A DNA stretch of 64,000 nt from Gallaecimonas sp. GXIMD4217 (GTDB lineage: Bacteria; Pseudomonadota; Gammaproteobacteria; Enterobacterales; Gallaecimonadaceae), in the NCBI RefSeq assembly GCF_038087665.1, contig NZ_CP149925.1, positions 434,001 through 498,000 of the forward strand. The letters are read 5' to 3'. The position numbers and the translations under genes were made by a program. Positions 1-10,100 of the stretch are shown one piece after another. Positions within the stretch are counted from its first letter, which is position 1. Each line of letters opens with the position of its first letter. The notes beneath the pieces are model-generated. The model was not told the origin of the DNA. It was given only the letters and a program-made list of their open reading frames with translations, and ran no database searches.

Positions 1-1
1 G

Positions 2-931
2 CTCTGGTCGCAACTGGAGGTGGTGGCCATCAACGAGCTGGCCGACTTCGACGCCGTTGCCCACCTGCTCAAGTTCGATTCCACCCATGGCCGTTTGAAC
101 GCCGATGTCCGCCTGGAGGGGGACTGCCTGTGGCTGGACGGCCATCCCATCCGCCTGCTCAGCGAGCCCGACCCACAGCGCCTGCCCTGGGGTGAGGTGG
201 ATCTGGTGCTGGAATGCACCGGCGTCATTCGCAGCCGCATGCAGGCGGAGGCCCACCTGCGGGCCGGCGCCCGCCATGTGCTGATCTCCAATCCGGCCGA
301 CGACGGCGTCGACGATGTCATCGTCTACGGCATCAACCACCGGCGGCTGAGCCCGGATCTGAAGGTGGTCTCCAACGCCTCCTGCACCACCAATTGCCTG
401 GTGCCGGTGATCAAGCTGCTGGACGAGGCCTTTGGCGTCGAACACGGCCTGATCACCTCCATCCACGCCGCCATGAACGACCAGCAGGTGCTGGACGCCT
501 ACCAGCCCAATCTGCGCCTGAGTAGGGCCATGAGCCATTCCATGGTGCCGGTGGATACCCAGCTGGGCCGCGGCGTGGGCCGGGTGCTGCCCAAGTTCAT
601 GGACAAGTTCGAGGCCATCTCGGTGCGGGTACCGACCCTGAACGTGTCGGCACTGGATCTGTCCCTGGCCATGAGCACGGATGTGGATGCGGCCCAGGTC
701 AACGCCGTGCTGCGGGAGGCCGCTCAGGGCCCTTACCGGGGCATCATGGAATACGACTGCCAGCCGCTGGTCTCCATCGACCACAACCACAATGCCCATT
801 CGGTGGTGGTGGACGGTACCCAGACCCGGGTCACGGACGGGCGCATGGTCAAGCTGCTGCTGTGGTTCGACAACGAATGGGGCTTTGCCAATCGCATGCT
901 GGACACCAGCCTGGCCTGGCTGGGCAAATGA
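2..931 (+). CDS. epd: Erythrose-4-phosphate dehydrogenase, 5' end cut by window
   Basis: NAD-dependent oxidation of D-erythrose 4-phosphate to 4-phosphoerythronate, the first step of the DXP-dependent pyridoxal phosphate pathway; a GAPDH-family enzyme of the cytosol. The reading frame is open from base 2, and the residues before the first possible GTG (base 20) already match the family ([15 protein letters not shown]), so the true start and the Rossmann GxGxxG lie outside the window. The catalytic cysteine is in SNASCTTNC. The segments [20 protein letters not shown] and [14 protein letters not shown] fit Epd rather than GapA, and so does the gene order epd-pgk-fba. About 35 to 40 N-terminal residues are probably missing compared with the usual ~340. 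pgk follows after 55 bp. Confidence 0.93.
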   Translation, partial: LWSQLEVVAINELADFDAVAHLLKFDSTHGRLNADVRLEGDCLWLDGHPIRLLSEPDPQRLPWGEVDLVLECTGVIRSRMQAEAHLRAGARHVLISNPADDGVDDVIVYGINHRRLSPDLKVVSNASCTTNCLVPVIKLLDEAFGVEHGLITSIHAAMNDQQVLDAYQPNLRLSRAMSHSMVPVDTQLGRGVGRVLPKFMDKFEAISVRVPTLNVSALDLSLAMSTDVDAAQVNAVLREAAQGPYRGIMEYDCQPLVSIDHNHNAHSVVVDGTQTRVTDGRMVKLLLWFDNEWGFANRMLDTSLAWLGK

Positions 932-986
932 ATACCTAGAAGGGGCCCAAGCCCCGAAAAGACTCAAGACACTACGAGGAAACACC

Positions 987-2150
987 ATGTCGGTAATCAA
1001 GATGATGGACCTGGATCTGCAAGGCAAGAAGGTGCTGATCCGCGAAGATCTCAACGTGCCGGTCAAGGACGGCAAGGTCAGCTCCGACGCCCGCATCCAG
1101 GCGGCCCTGCCTACCATCAAGCTGGCCCTGGAAAAGGGCGCCAGGGTGATGGTGATGTCCCACCTGGGCCGCCCCAGCGAGGGCGAATTCGACCAGGCCG
1201 CCTCCCTGGCGCCGGTGGCCGAATACCTGAATGGCCTGCTGGACGCGCCGGTGCGCCTGGTGCGCGACTACCTGGACGGCGTCGAGGTGGCCGAAGGTGA
1301 GGTGGTGCTGTTCGAGAACGTCCGCTTCAACGTCGGCGAGAAGAAGAACGACGACGCCCTGGCCCGGAAGCTGGCGGCCCTCTGCGATGTCTTCGTGATG
1401 GACGCCTTCGGCACCGCCCACCGGGCCCAGGCCTCCACCCACGGCGTGGCCAAGTTCGCCCCCGTGGCCTGCGCCGGCCCGCTGCTGGCCGCCGAGCTGG
1501 ACGCCCTGGGCAAGGCCCTCAAGGCGCCCCAGCGCCCGCTGGTGGCCATCGTCGCCGGCTCCAAGGTGTCCACCAAGCTGGACGTGCTCAACTCCCTGTC
1601 CGGGATCTGTGATCAGATCATCGTCGGCGGCGGCATCGCCAACACCTTCCTGGCCGCGGCCGGCAAGCCCATGGGCAACAGCCTCCACGAAGCGGATCTG
1701 ATCTCCACGGCCCGTGCGTTGATGGACAAGGTGTCCATTCCCCTGCCCAGCGATGTGGTGGTGGCCACCGAGTTCGCCGAAACCGCCGAGGCGGTGGTCA
1801 AGAGCGCCGACGAGGTGGCCGAGAACGAGATGATCCTGGATATCGGTCCCGACAGCGCCGCCGCCCTGGCCGAGCTGCTGAAGTCCGCAAAGACCATCCT
1901 CTGGAACGGCCCGGTGGGGGTGTTCGAGTTCGACCAGTTCGGCAAGGGCACCGAGGTGCTGGCCAAGGCCATCGCCGAGTCCGAGGCCTTCTCCATCGCC
2001 GGTGGCGGCGACACCCTGGCCGCCATCGACAAGTACGGCGTCAAGGCCGATGTCTCCTACATCTCCACCGGCGGTGGCGCCTTCCTGGAGTTCGTGGAAG
2101 GCAAGGTACTGCCGGCGGTGGCCATGCTGGAAGAGCGCGCCAACGGCTGA
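987..2150 (+). CDS. pgk: Phosphoglycerate kinase
   Basis: Glycolytic and gluconeogenic transfer of phosphate between 1,3-bisphosphoglycerate and ADP; cytosolic monomer. 387 residues, the normal bacterial length. The frame is open much further upstream, but ATG 987 is preceded by GAGGA at 976-980 and starts the conserved N-terminus ([20 protein letters not shown]). Visible motifs are the substrate-binding RxDxNVP-like segment (REDLNVP), SHLGRP, ENVRFN, the nucleotide-binding GSKVSTK and the C-terminal GGGDTLAAI and [10 protein letters not shown]. It lies between epd and fba in the usual gammaproteobacterial order and is probably co-transcribed with epd; a hairpin follows the stop. Confidence 0.98.
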   Translation: MSVIKMMDLDLQGKKVLIREDLNVPVKDGKVSSDARIQAALPTIKLALEKGARVMVMSHLGRPSEGEFDQAASLAPVAEYLNGLLDAPVRLVRDYLDGVEVAEGEVVLFENVRFNVGEKKNDDALARKLAALCDVFVMDAFGTAHRAQASTHGVAKFAPVACAGPLLAAELDALGKALKAPQRPLVAIVAGSKVSTKLDVLNSLSGICDQIIVGGGIANTFLAAAGKPMGNSLHEADLISTARALMDKVSIPLPSDVVVATEFAETAEAVVKSADEVAENEMILDIGPDSAAALAELLKSAKTILWNGPVGVFEFDQFGKGTEVLAKAIAESEAFSIAGGGDTLAAIDKYGVKADVSYISTGGGAFLEFVEGKVLPAVAMLEERANG

Positions 2151-2157
2151 ACAAGGA

Positions 2158-2185
2158 GGCCGCCCTCACTTAAGTGACGGCGGCC
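2158..2185 (+). terminator. Hairpin between pgk and fba
   Basis: GGCCGCC (2158-2164) pairs with GGCGGCC (2179-2185) around an inner palindrome, TCACTTAAGTGA. Only CTTTC follows, so this is a weak terminator or mRNA-processing/stability hairpin rather than a clear stop. It would allow fba to be partly read through from pgk. Confidence 0.45.
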
Positions 2186-2261
2186 CTTTCTGGTACACTA
2201 AGCGAAACGTTTACGGGCGCGGGACGGCGCCCACCCAAGCTACCCTACGGAGACGATACCC

Positions 2262-3326
2262 ATGGCCCTGATTTCCATGCGCCAGATGCTGGATCACGCT
2301 GCAGAGAACAGCTACGGCATCCCCGCCTTCAACGTCAACAACCTGGAGCAGATGCGCGCCATCATGGAAGCGGCTGACCACTGTAACGCCCCCGTTATCG
2401 TGCAGGCCTCCGCCGGTGCCCGCAGCTATGCCGGCGCCCCCTTCCTGCGCCACCTGATCCTGGCCGCCATCGAGGAATTCCCGCACATCCCGGTGGTCAT
2501 GCACCAGGATCACGGCACCAGCCCCGCCGTCTGCCAGCGTTCCATCCAGCTGGGCTTCAGCTCGGTGATGATGGACGGCTCCCTGAAGGACGACGGCAAG
2601 ACCCCGGCCGACTGGGACTACAACGTCGAAGTGACCCGTCGCGCCGTCGAGATGGCCCACGCCTGCGGCGTGTCCGTGGAAGGTGAGCTGGGCTGCCTGG
2701 GCTCCCTGGAAACCGGCCAGGCCGGCGAGGAAGATGGCATCGGCGCCGAGGGCGTGCTGGACCACGACCAGCTGCTGACCGACCCTGAAGAGGCGGCGGA
2801 GTTCGTCAAGCTGACCCAGGTGGACGCCCTGGCCATCGCCATCGGCACCAGCCACGGCGCCTACAAGTTCTCCAAGCAGCCCACCGGCGACGTGCTGCGC
2901 ATCGACCGCATCAAGGAGATCCACGCCCGTATCCCCGACACCCACCTGGTCATGCACGGCTCTTCCTCCGTGCCCCAGGAATGGCTGAAGGTGATCAACG
3001 ACTTTGGCGGCGAGATCCCGGAAACCTACGGTGTGCCCGTGGAGGAGATCGTCGAAGGCATCAAGCACGGCGTGCGCAAGGTCAACATCGACACCGACCT
3101 GCGCCTGGCGTCTACCGGTGCCGTGCGTCGTCACCTGGCCCAGAACACCAGCAACTTCGACCCCCGCAAGTTCCTCAAGGCCAGCACCGACGCCATGCGC
3201 GATATCGTCATCGCCCGCTACGAGGCCTTTGGCTGCGTCGGCCAGGCCGGCAAGATCCAGCCCATCTCCCTGGATGCCATGGCCGAGCTGTACGCCAAGG
3301 GCGAGCTGACCCCCAAGGTCAAATAA
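2262..3326 (+). CDS. fba: Class II fructose-bisphosphate aldolase, Calvin-cycle (CbbA-like) subtype
   Basis: Zinc-dependent reversible cleavage of fructose 1,6-bisphosphate into dihydroxyacetone phosphate and glyceraldehyde 3-phosphate. 354 residues. The N-terminus ([20 protein letters not shown]) and segments [41 protein letters not shown] and [10 protein letters not shown] match the subtype first described for Calvin-cycle CbbA, and not the E. coli FbaA N-terminus. The metal-binding histidines are in HQDHG and TSHG/MHGSS. ATG 2262 has an ACGGAGA ribosome site about 10 bases upstream. The subtype name is phylogenetic; nothing here suggests carbon fixation, and the epd-pgk context says glycolysis. 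Confidence 0.95.
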   Translation: MALISMRQMLDHAAENSYGIPAFNVNNLEQMRAIMEAADHCNAPVIVQASAGARSYAGAPFLRHLILAAIEEFPHIPVVMHQDHGTSPAVCQRSIQLGFSSVMMDGSLKDDGKTPADWDYNVEVTRRAVEMAHACGVSVEGELGCLGSLETGQAGEEDGIGAEGVLDHDQLLTDPEEAAEFVKLTQVDALAIAIGTSHGAYKFSKQPTGDVLRIDRIKEIHARIPDTHLVMHGSSSVPQEWLKVINDFGGEIPETYGVPVEEIVEGIKHGVRKVNIDTDLRLASTGAVRRHLAQNTSNFDPRKFLKASTDAMRDIVIARYEAFGCVGQAGKIQPISLDAMAELYAKGELTPKVK

Positions 3327-3345
3327 GCCAGGCGCTTTGCTTGAG

Positions 3346-3376
3346 AAAGGGAGCCTTAGGGCTCCCTTTCTTTTTT
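3346..3376 (+). terminator. Rho-independent terminator of fba, T-tract hit by an IS
   Basis: AAAGGGAGCC (3346-3355), loop TTAG, GGCTCCCTTT (3360-3369), then CTTTTTT. It is a strong terminator. The insertion sequence begins at the next base, and the last eight bases (3369-3376) are the target duplication, so the copy facing fba still keeps six T residues and should still work. Confidence 0.9.
3369..3376. repeat. Left target-site duplication of the ISL3 element
   Basis: TCTTTTTT, identical to 4670-4677 on the other side of the element. It lies inside the T-tract of the fba terminator. Confidence 0.88.
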
Positions 3377-4669
3377 GGTTCTTCGCACATTAGCGGGGAA
3401 TAGATGTGAAAACGGCTGGATAGGTTATTGTGATGTCGCCAAACAAAGACACTAACCAACCAGCCGTTTTCGATGTCGCAGCTTACCCTTCCGTTCGAGC
3501 TGTGGGAAGGCTTTAGCCCCGACCACATAGAGCAACACGACCAACATCTCACCATTCACCTCAGCCCCAATCGCCCGCCCTGCTGTCGTTGCGGCAAGCT
3601 GGCCCAAGCCGTCCACGACACCACCTGGAGAACGGTCGCCGATCGCGCACTGATGGACCATACCGTGACCCTCAAGGTGCCGGTGCGACGGCTTAACTGC
3701 CATCAGTGCGGCCGAGGGACCGAACACATCTCCTGGCTGCGTCCCTTCGCCCGTTTGAGCTGCCGTCTGGAACGCTACGCCGAACGCCTACTGGCGTTAC
3801 TGCCGGTCAAGCAGGTCGGTGAACTGCTGGGGCTGCACTGGCACACCGTGAAGGCCATCGACAAGCGCCGCCTGCAGCGGCAGGTCACCGAGCCCGACTG
3901 GTCCCGGTTGCGACGACTGGTCATGGATGAGTTCGCCCTGTTCAAGGGCCACCGCTACGCCACCGTCATCGCCGATGCGGATACCCACCAGGTGTTGTGG
4001 ATAGGCGAGGGACGCAGTCGCCGCAGCATCCGGCCCTTCTTCGAGCGGCTAGGCGAACGCTGTCAGCAGATCGAGGCCGTGGCGATGGACATGAACACCG
4101 CCTTCGATCTGGAGGTGCAGGCGCATTGCCCCAACGCCAGGGTGGTCTACGACCTGTTCCATGTGGTGGCCAAGTATGGCCGGGAGGTGATTGACCGGGT
4201 GCGGCTCGACTGTGCCAAGGCCCAGGGCACCGAGCAGCAGGCCCGCCGTCATATCAAGCGTAGCCGCTGGGTGTTGCTCAAAAACGAGGGCAATCTCAAT
4301 GACAAGGAACGTGGCCGCCTCGAAGCCTTGCTGGCCGCCAACCGTGATCTGATGGTGGTCTACGTGCTCAAGGAGCAGTTGAAGGCGCTGTGGTACTGCC
4401 GCGATGAGCAAACGGCCCATCGCCAATGGCGGCTCTGGTGGCAGCAGGTGGAGGAAAGTGGCATCGCGCCGCTGTTGCAGTTCGCCCGTAAGCTAAAACC
4501 CTACTTGCCAGGGATAGTCGCTTCCGCCAGCTATCCCCTCCATACCTGCCGGCTGGAGGGGATGAACAACAAAATCAAACTGATGAAGCGGATGGCTTAT
4601 GGCTATCGGGATCTGGAGTACTTCTTCCTGAAGATAAAAGCCGCCTTCCCCGGAGATCCGCGATGAACC
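3377..4669 (+). mobile_element. Complete ISL3-family insertion sequence, 1293 bp
   Basis: Imperfect terminal inverted repeats: the left end GGTTCTTCGCACATTAGCGG (from 3377) and the reverse complement of the right end GGTTCATCGCGGATCTCCGG (to 4669) agree at most positions (18 of the first 24 by eye). The element is flanked by identical 8-bp sequences TCTTTTTT at 3369-3376 and 4670-4677; 8-bp duplications are characteristic of ISL3. One full-length transposase gene fills it. Intact ORF, ends and exact duplication together indicate a recent, probably still mobile copy. Confidence 0.92.
3473..4666 (+). CDS. ISL3 family transposase
   Basis: DDE-type transposase of 397 residues that catalyses movement of the surrounding element. 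The N-terminal part has a zinc-finger-like set of cysteines (CCRCGKLAQ then CHQCG) followed by a helix-turn-helix region (LLPVKQVGELLGLHWHTVK). Acidic residues of the catalytic core are in VMDEFALFKG, VAMDMNTAF with VVYDLFHV, and CRLEGMNNKIK near the C-terminus, the usual ISL3 spacing. The frame is uninterrupted, and the TGA stop overlaps the right inverted repeat, a common ISL3 arrangement. There are about 100 bases of left end before the ATG. Confidence 0.93.
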   Translation: MSQLTLPFELWEGFSPDHIEQHDQHLTIHLSPNRPPCCRCGKLAQAVHDTTWRTVADRALMDHTVTLKVPVRRLNCHQCGRGTEHISWLRPFARLSCRLERYAERLLALLPVKQVGELLGLHWHTVKAIDKRRLQRQVTEPDWSRLRRLVMDEFALFKGHRYATVIADADTHQVLWIGEGRSRRSIRPFFERLGERCQQIEAVAMDMNTAFDLEVQAHCPNARVVYDLFHVVAKYGREVIDRVRLDCAKAQGTEQQARRHIKRSRWVLLKNEGNLNDKERGRLEALLAANRDLMVVYVLKEQLKALWYCRDEQTAHRQWRLWWQQVEESGIAPLLQFARKLKPYLPGIVASASYPLHTCRLEGMNNKIKLMKRMAYGYRDLEYFFLKIKAAFPGDPR

Positions 4670-4677
4670 TCTTTTTT
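4670..4677. repeat. Right target-site duplication of the ISL3 element
   Basis: TCTTTTTT, identical to 3369-3376. The rest of the original T-tract (one more T, then GC) follows. Confidence 0.88.
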
Positions 4678-4738
4678 TGCGCCCTGAGCAAGGAAAGCCC
4701 GCCGGCCCGGTCCTGTTAACAGACTGCCTGGAGGGCCT

Positions 4739-6223
4739 ATGAAAAGCTGGATGAAGTGGGCCTTGCTGGCCCTGGGAGTGGTGATGTTCGCAGCCAATGG
4801 TGCCTACCGGGAGCGGGCCGTGCCCTTCGGCCCCGAGCTGCAATGGCTGAACGTGACCCAGCCCCTGACCCTGGAGGGGCTGAGGGGCAAGGTGGTGATC
4901 CTGGACTTCTGGACCTACGGCTGCGTCAACTGCATGCACGTGTTGCCGGATCTGAAGAAGCTGGAGCAGAAATACGGCCACAGGTTGGCGGTGATCTCCA
5001 TTCATTCCCCCAAGTTCGACAACGAGAAACGCCTCAAGACCTTGCAGCGCATCGTCGCCCGCTACGACATCGACCATGCCGTGGCCAACGACGTGGCCTT
5101 CAGCCAGTGGCGCCAGTACGGGGTGCGGGCCTGGCCCAGTTTCGTGGTCATAGATCCCGCCGGCCGGGTGGTGGGCAAGACCTCGGGAGAGGGCAGGTAC
5201 CAGCTGCTGGATCAGGTGGTGGCGGCCCTGCTTGAAGAGTTCAAGGGCAGGCTCGATGAAACACCACTGCCGCTCAAGCCCCTGGAGCTGGCCGAGCAGG
5301 GCCTGGCAGCGCCGGGCAAGGTGGCGGTCAGCGACAAGCGGGTGGCGGTGGCCGACACCGGCCATCATCGCATCGTCCTGGCCGATCACCAGGGGCAGGT
5401 GCAGGCCATCATCGGCAGCGGCGAGGCCTGTGCCGAGGACGGCGGCTTTGAAGTCAGCTGCTTCCGCGATCCCCAGGGACTGGCCTTCCTTGGCCAGTCC
5501 CTCTACGTGGCCGACACCGGCAACCACCTTGTTCGCCGTATCGACCTCAGGAACAAGCAGGTGACTACCGTGGCCGGTACCGGCCAGTTGGGGGGCTATC
5601 CCTATCAAGGCGGCCCGGCCCAGGGCACGGCCATCCGCTCGCCCTGGGATCTGGTCGCACTGGACGAGCACAGCCTGGCCATCGCCATGGCCGGCAGCCA
5701 CCAGATCTGGCGGCTCGATCTCAAGAGGAAACGACTCGAGGTACTGGCCGGTACCGGCCGGGAAGCGCTGGAGGATGGCAGCTTCGAGGCCAGTGCCTTC
5801 AACCAGCCGTCAGGCCTGGCGCTGCACGGCGAGCGCCTGTGGGTGGCCGACTCCGAGGCCTCGGCCATTAGGGAGCTCGACTTGAACGGCAAAAGGGTCA
5901 AGACCCTGGTGGGGCAGGGCCTGTTCGACTTCGGCCACAAGGACGGCCCCTTCGCCAAGGCGCTGCTGCAACATGCCCTGGGGGTGCTGTGGTGGGATAA
6001 AAGCACCCTGTATGTGGCCGATACCTACAACCACGGCCTGAGGCGGCTCGATTTGGAAAAAGGACAGATCAGCACTGTGCCCCTGCCGGACAATGCCCTC
6101 AATGAACCCGGTGGCCTGGCCCGGCTGGGGGAGCGGCTACTGGTGGCGGATACCAACCAGGATCGCCTGCTGTTAATCGAGCCGTTGAACGGTAAAATAG
6201 CTCCTTTTGAACTCGCTTTTTGA
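4739..6223 (+). CDS. Thioredoxin-like / NHL-repeat protein (NHLRC2-like), membrane anchored
   Basis: 494 residues. Residues 5-20 form a hydrophobic signal or anchor segment. Residues about 40-170 are a thioredoxin-like fold (GKVVILDFWTYGCVNCMH) with the redox pair Cys62-x-x-Cys65 and the cis-proline segment VRAWPSFVVIDPAG. Residues about 185-490 are NHL beta-propeller repeats recurring as LWVADSEASAIRELDL, LYVADTYNHGLRRLDL and similar. The architecture is that of the TlpA-like/NHLRC2 group, and the protein is expected to face the periplasm. Substrate and role are unknown; a thiol-disulfide function is inferred from CxxC. ATG 4739 follows GGAGGG. No partner gene is evident: the IS lies upstream and DUF481 downstream. 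Confidence 0.75.
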   Translation: MKSWMKWALLALGVVMFAANGAYRERAVPFGPELQWLNVTQPLTLEGLRGKVVILDFWTYGCVNCMHVLPDLKKLEQKYGHRLAVISIHSPKFDNEKRLKTLQRIVARYDIDHAVANDVAFSQWRQYGVRAWPSFVVIDPAGRVVGKTSGEGRYQLLDQVVAALLEEFKGRLDETPLPLKPLELAEQGLAAPGKVAVSDKRVAVADTGHHRIVLADHQGQVQAIIGSGEACAEDGGFEVSCFRDPQGLAFLGQSLYVADTGNHLVRRIDLRNKQVTTVAGTGQLGGYPYQGGPAQGTAIRSPWDLVALDEHSLAIAMAGSHQIWRLDLKRKRLEVLAGTGREALEDGSFEASAFNQPSGLALHGERLWVADSEASAIRELDLNGKRVKTLVGQGLFDFGHKDGPFAKALLQHALGVLWWDKSTLYVADTYNHGLRRLDLEKGQISTVPLPDNALNEPGGLARLGERLLVADTNQDRLLLIEPLNGKIAPFELAF

Positions 6224-6227
6224 GTTC
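6209..6227 (+). other. Hairpin spanning the stop codon of the thioredoxin-NHL gene
   Basis: GAACTC (6209-6214) pairs with GAGTTC (6222-6227) around a T-rich loop that contains the TGA. No T-tract follows. Possibly an mRNA 3' end element acting with the next hairpin. Confidence 0.3.
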
Positions 6228-6240
6228 CAGGTTGATTTTG

Positions 6241-6261
6241 GCGGCCCTTGGGGCCGCTTTT
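6241..6261 (+). terminator. Terminator-like hairpin just upstream of the DUF481 gene
   Basis: GCGGCCC (6241-6247), loop TTG, GGGCCGC (6251-6257), then TTTT. It ends only 15 bases before the ATG of the next gene and just before its GGGAG ribosome site, so it either ends the upstream transcript or acts as an attenuator in the leader of the DUF481 gene. Confidence 0.5.
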
Positions 6262-6276
6262 CCATGGGAGAAAACA

Positions 6277-7005
6277 ATGAAATTGACGTACTGCCTGCCC
6301 GTGCTGGCGTTGGTGGCCGTGCCCGTGATGGCCGAAGAAGAAGCCAAGAGCTGGGAAGGGGAAGCCGAGCTGGGCGCCCTGATCACCTCGGGCAACACCA
6401 ATGAAACCAATATCAAGGGCCGCATCGACGTCACCCATGATATGGAGAACTGGCGTAACAACTACCTGGTGGAGTACTTCAATTCCGAGAAGGAAGAGCA
6501 GACCACGGCCGAGAAATACCGCGCTGCCGCCCAGGGTGACTACAAGTTCAATGACAAGGACTTCTGGTTCGTGCGCGGTTCCTACGAGAAGGATCGCTTC
6601 TCCGGTTTCGACTTCCAGGCCGTGGCCGCGACCGGTTACGGTAGCCGGGTATGGAAGCAGGACAAGAACTTCCTGGAACTGGCTGGCGGCCTGGGTTACC
6701 GCTTCAACAAGCTGGAAATGGTCAATGAAGCGGGTGAAGACAGCGAAGAAGAGTACATCGCCCGCCTGTCAGGCCGTTTTGAATACCACCTGTCCAAAAC
6801 CGCCCTGTTCAAGCAGGAGATCCAATCCGAGATCGGCCTTGAGGACAACAACGTCATCACCGAGTCCATCACCTCGGTGCAGGCCAGCGTGATGGGCAAC
6901 CTGGCCATGAAGGTGGCCTACAAGGTCAAGCACACCTCCAAGGTGCCGGCCGATACCGACAAGACCGACACCGAGACGTCCCTCACACTTCTCTACACTT
7001 TCTAG
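6277..7005 (+). CDS. DUF481 family outer-membrane beta-barrel protein (YdiY-like)
   Basis: 242 residues with a signal peptide (about 1-19, cut after VMA) and alternating beta-strand pattern ending in aromatic Phe (LTLLYTF), as expected for an outer-membrane barrel. The segment GEAELGALITSGNTNETNIKG is the hallmark start of DUF481 proteins (SGNTxxxxxxG). The family function is not established; E. coli YdiY is acid-inducible. ATG 6277 is preceded by GGGAG at 6267-6270; the open frame upstream has no initiation site. A strong terminator follows, so the gene is probably monocistronic, although a terminator-like hairpin sits directly before it. Confidence 0.85.
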   Translation: MKLTYCLPVLALVAVPVMAEEEAKSWEGEAELGALITSGNTNETNIKGRIDVTHDMENWRNNYLVEYFNSEKEEQTTAEKYRAAAQGDYKFNDKDFWFVRGSYEKDRFSGFDFQAVAATGYGSRVWKQDKNFLELAGGLGYRFNKLEMVNEAGEDSEEEYIARLSGRFEYHLSKTALFKQEIQSEIGLEDNNVITESITSVQASVMGNLAMKVAYKVKHTSKVPADTDKTDTETSLTLLYTF

Positions 7006-7007
7006 GC

Positions 7008-7031
7008 AAAGCCGGCAAAAGCCGGCTTTTT
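7008..7031 (+). terminator. Rho-independent terminator after the DUF481 gene
   Basis: AAGCCGGC (7009-7016), loop AAAA, GCCGGCTT (7021-7028) and a run of five T. Confidence 0.88.
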
Positions 7032-7189
7032 CATGCCTAGCGGCATCCATTCATTGACTAGGCTTTATCTACTGGGCCCGCCCAGGGGATAAAGGCGAGC
7101 GACTCAACAACACCACACTATAACGTCCCGCCTCTTGCTTATTCTGTTTCGATTTTGGGTAAGTGCGCCTCATCAACGAGGGGTGACGT

Positions 7190-10100
7190 ATGCAAGAGCT
7201 AACGGTCAATGCCGGTGGAAAACTGGTGATCCTGGACGGCGATGTCTGGGTAAGGACGCAGGAAGGTACCAAGGAATTGCTCTTATCAGGCACCAGGGTC
7301 GAAGCGGGCGATGTCCTGCTGTTGGCCGACGGCGCCAGTATTGAGCTTGAGTATGAGGATGGCGGCAGCCTCCACTATGCCAGCAGCCCGGATCTGGGCA
7401 TGGTGGCGACCGGTGTTGTCGAAACGATAACGGCTCCTGGCTCAGAGTCCTCCCTGACAAGCGAGTCGGAGCAGGCCGAGCTGCAGGCGGCCATTTTGCA
7501 GGGCGTTGATCCCACCCAGCTTTTTGAAGCGGCAGCGGCCGGTCCGGCACCGGCGGCGGGAGCGCCGGCCGGCAATGAAGGCGGTGGCTTCGTTGAAGTT
7601 GGCCGCACCGGCGACGAAACCATAGCCGCGGCCGGCTACGATACGGATCCCACCCAAGGCGGCGCAGGACAGGCACCACGGGTTGAAGACCAGTTCATCG
7701 AGAACGACAACCCCGTAACCATTTCCGGGCTCACCCCCGCCGCTCAAGGCGGGGAACTCAGTGCCAATGAAGCGCACCTTCCCGAGGGCAGCTCTCCCGA
7801 TGCCGGTGCCCTGGTGGGCAGTGGCTCCTTCAACATCCAGACTCCCGATGGCCTGGACGATCTGGTCATAGGTGGTGTCACCGTCATCGCCGATGGCGTG
7901 TTCCTGGGAGGGACTATCGCCACGCCCAGCGGCACCGTCACCATAGTGGCTTTCGACCCGGCCAGCGGTGAGGTCAGTTACCAGTACCAGCTGTCCGACA
8001 ATGCCTTGCACGATGCCGGCAGTGACAGTGTTTTTGAAACGCTGACGGTGCTGCTTTCGGACAGCAATGGTTCCACGGCTTCGGACCAGCTGGTCGTCCA
8101 GATCCTCGACGATATGCCCAGCATAGGTCTGGCCGGTGAAGGCGACGTGCTGGAGCAACAAAGCATTTCCGGCACCTGGGAGCTGGTGGCCGGCGCAGAC
8201 GGTGCCGAGGTCACCGTGCTCTGGAACGGCAGCGAGTTTGGCCTGGGCGAGGTTATCGACACCGGCGTAGGCCTCTTGACCGTACTGGCAGATGGCTCCT
8301 GGACCTTTACCGCCACCAATGACCTGGACAACAGCAATCAGGTAGCCGTGGCGTTTGAACTGCTGACCACGGACGGCGATGGTGACATCGCCCGTGATGG
8401 CCACCTCATTCGCATTCATGACGGCACGGATCCCTCAGGTGGAAACCAGTTGCAGCTGGTCGTGGACGAGGCTGAGATCGAGGATGCCGCCCAGGGGGAT
8501 CTTTTCTTTACCGCCGGCTCGGACACCCTGAGCGACTTCCATTTCATGGCCCCGGAAAACATCGCCATAGATGTCAGTGGCGATCTGATCACCGACCTCA
8601 CCTGGGTGCTGAGCGAAGACGGCCAGACCATGACCGGCCTCATCAATGGCGAAGCGGCCATCATCCTGACCATCACCTGGTCTGACATAGCGCCGGGTGA
8701 AACCGGGCACGTGAGCGTGGCTGCGCAGTTGCTGGATGCCTTCCCCCATCCCGAAGGTGGCGGCAATAACGAGATTGCCGTCTCCGGCATTGTCATCGGC
8801 ACAGACGTGGATGGCGATGCGGTTTCGGGCACCGTTTCGGTGACCGTCATTGACGATACACCGGACGTGACCCTGGATGGGGCAACCGAGGTCGTCGAAG
8901 GGGAGGGAGTAACCGGCAGCTGGGCACTGGATCAGGGCGCCGATGGCAGCACCCTGACCGTGCTGTTTGGCGGCAATAGTTATGCCCTGGGTGAGGCCAT
9001 AGATACGGGCGTCGGTACCCTGACGGTACTGGCTGACGGCAGCTGGTATTTTGAGGCGGCTCTGGGGCTGGATAACAGCAACCAGATCGCCATGGAATTT
9101 TCGGTGCTGGCTACCGACGCTGACGGTGACTTGGCCAGTGACAGTCACCTTATTCGTATCCATGACGGTAGCGATCCCACGGGGGGCAGCCAGCTGGCAT
9201 TGACCGTTCAGGAAGCCGAGATCGAAGATGCCGCCCAGGGCGACCTCTTCTTTACCGCAGGCTCCGATGCCCTGGGCGACTTCCACTTCATGACACCGGA
9301 AAGCATCACCGTTGATGTCAACGGCGATTTCATCGCCGATCTCACCTGGCAGTTGAGTGCCGACGGCCAGTCCATGATTGGCCTCATCAATGGTGAAGCG
9401 GCCATTGTGCTGGCCATCGACTGGTCCGAGATTGCCCCTGGCGAGACCGGCAACGTCACGGTGACCGCGCAGCTGCTGGACGCCTTCCCTCATCCGGATG
9501 CTGATGGCAACAATGAGATCACCGTCTCCGGCATCGTCATTGGCAGTGACGTGGATGGCGATCCCGTATCTGGAACAGTGTCGGTCACCGTCGTTGACGA
9601 TGTCGCCATGGCCCAGGATGATGCCAACAGCGTCACCGAAGACGATGCCAACAACCTCATCGATGGCCAGGTGCTGGACAACGACCAGGCCGGTGCCGAC
9701 CAGGACGCGGTGTTCGTGGACTGGAGCGACGCGGCGGCGGCCATCCAGGCGCTGGCCCCCTACGGCACCCTGGTGCTGAATGGCGACGGCAGCTACAGCT
9801 TCGAGCTGGATAACAATGCGGCGGCGGTGCAGGCCCTGGGCGCCGGCGATAGCCTGAGCTTCGACATCGGTTACGCCATGGCCGATGCCGATGGCGATCA
9901 GAGCACGGCCACCCTGACCATCACCATCCATGGCGCCGACGACGGCGTGACCCTGGGCGGCCTGGACGGCCCCGAGCAGACGGTGCTTGAAGCCAACCTG
10001 GCGGACGGCTCGGCACCTGACAACGGCGCCCTGACCCAGAGCGGCAGCTTTACCTTCACGGCGGCGGACGGCCTGGCCAGCATCAACATCGGCGGCACCA

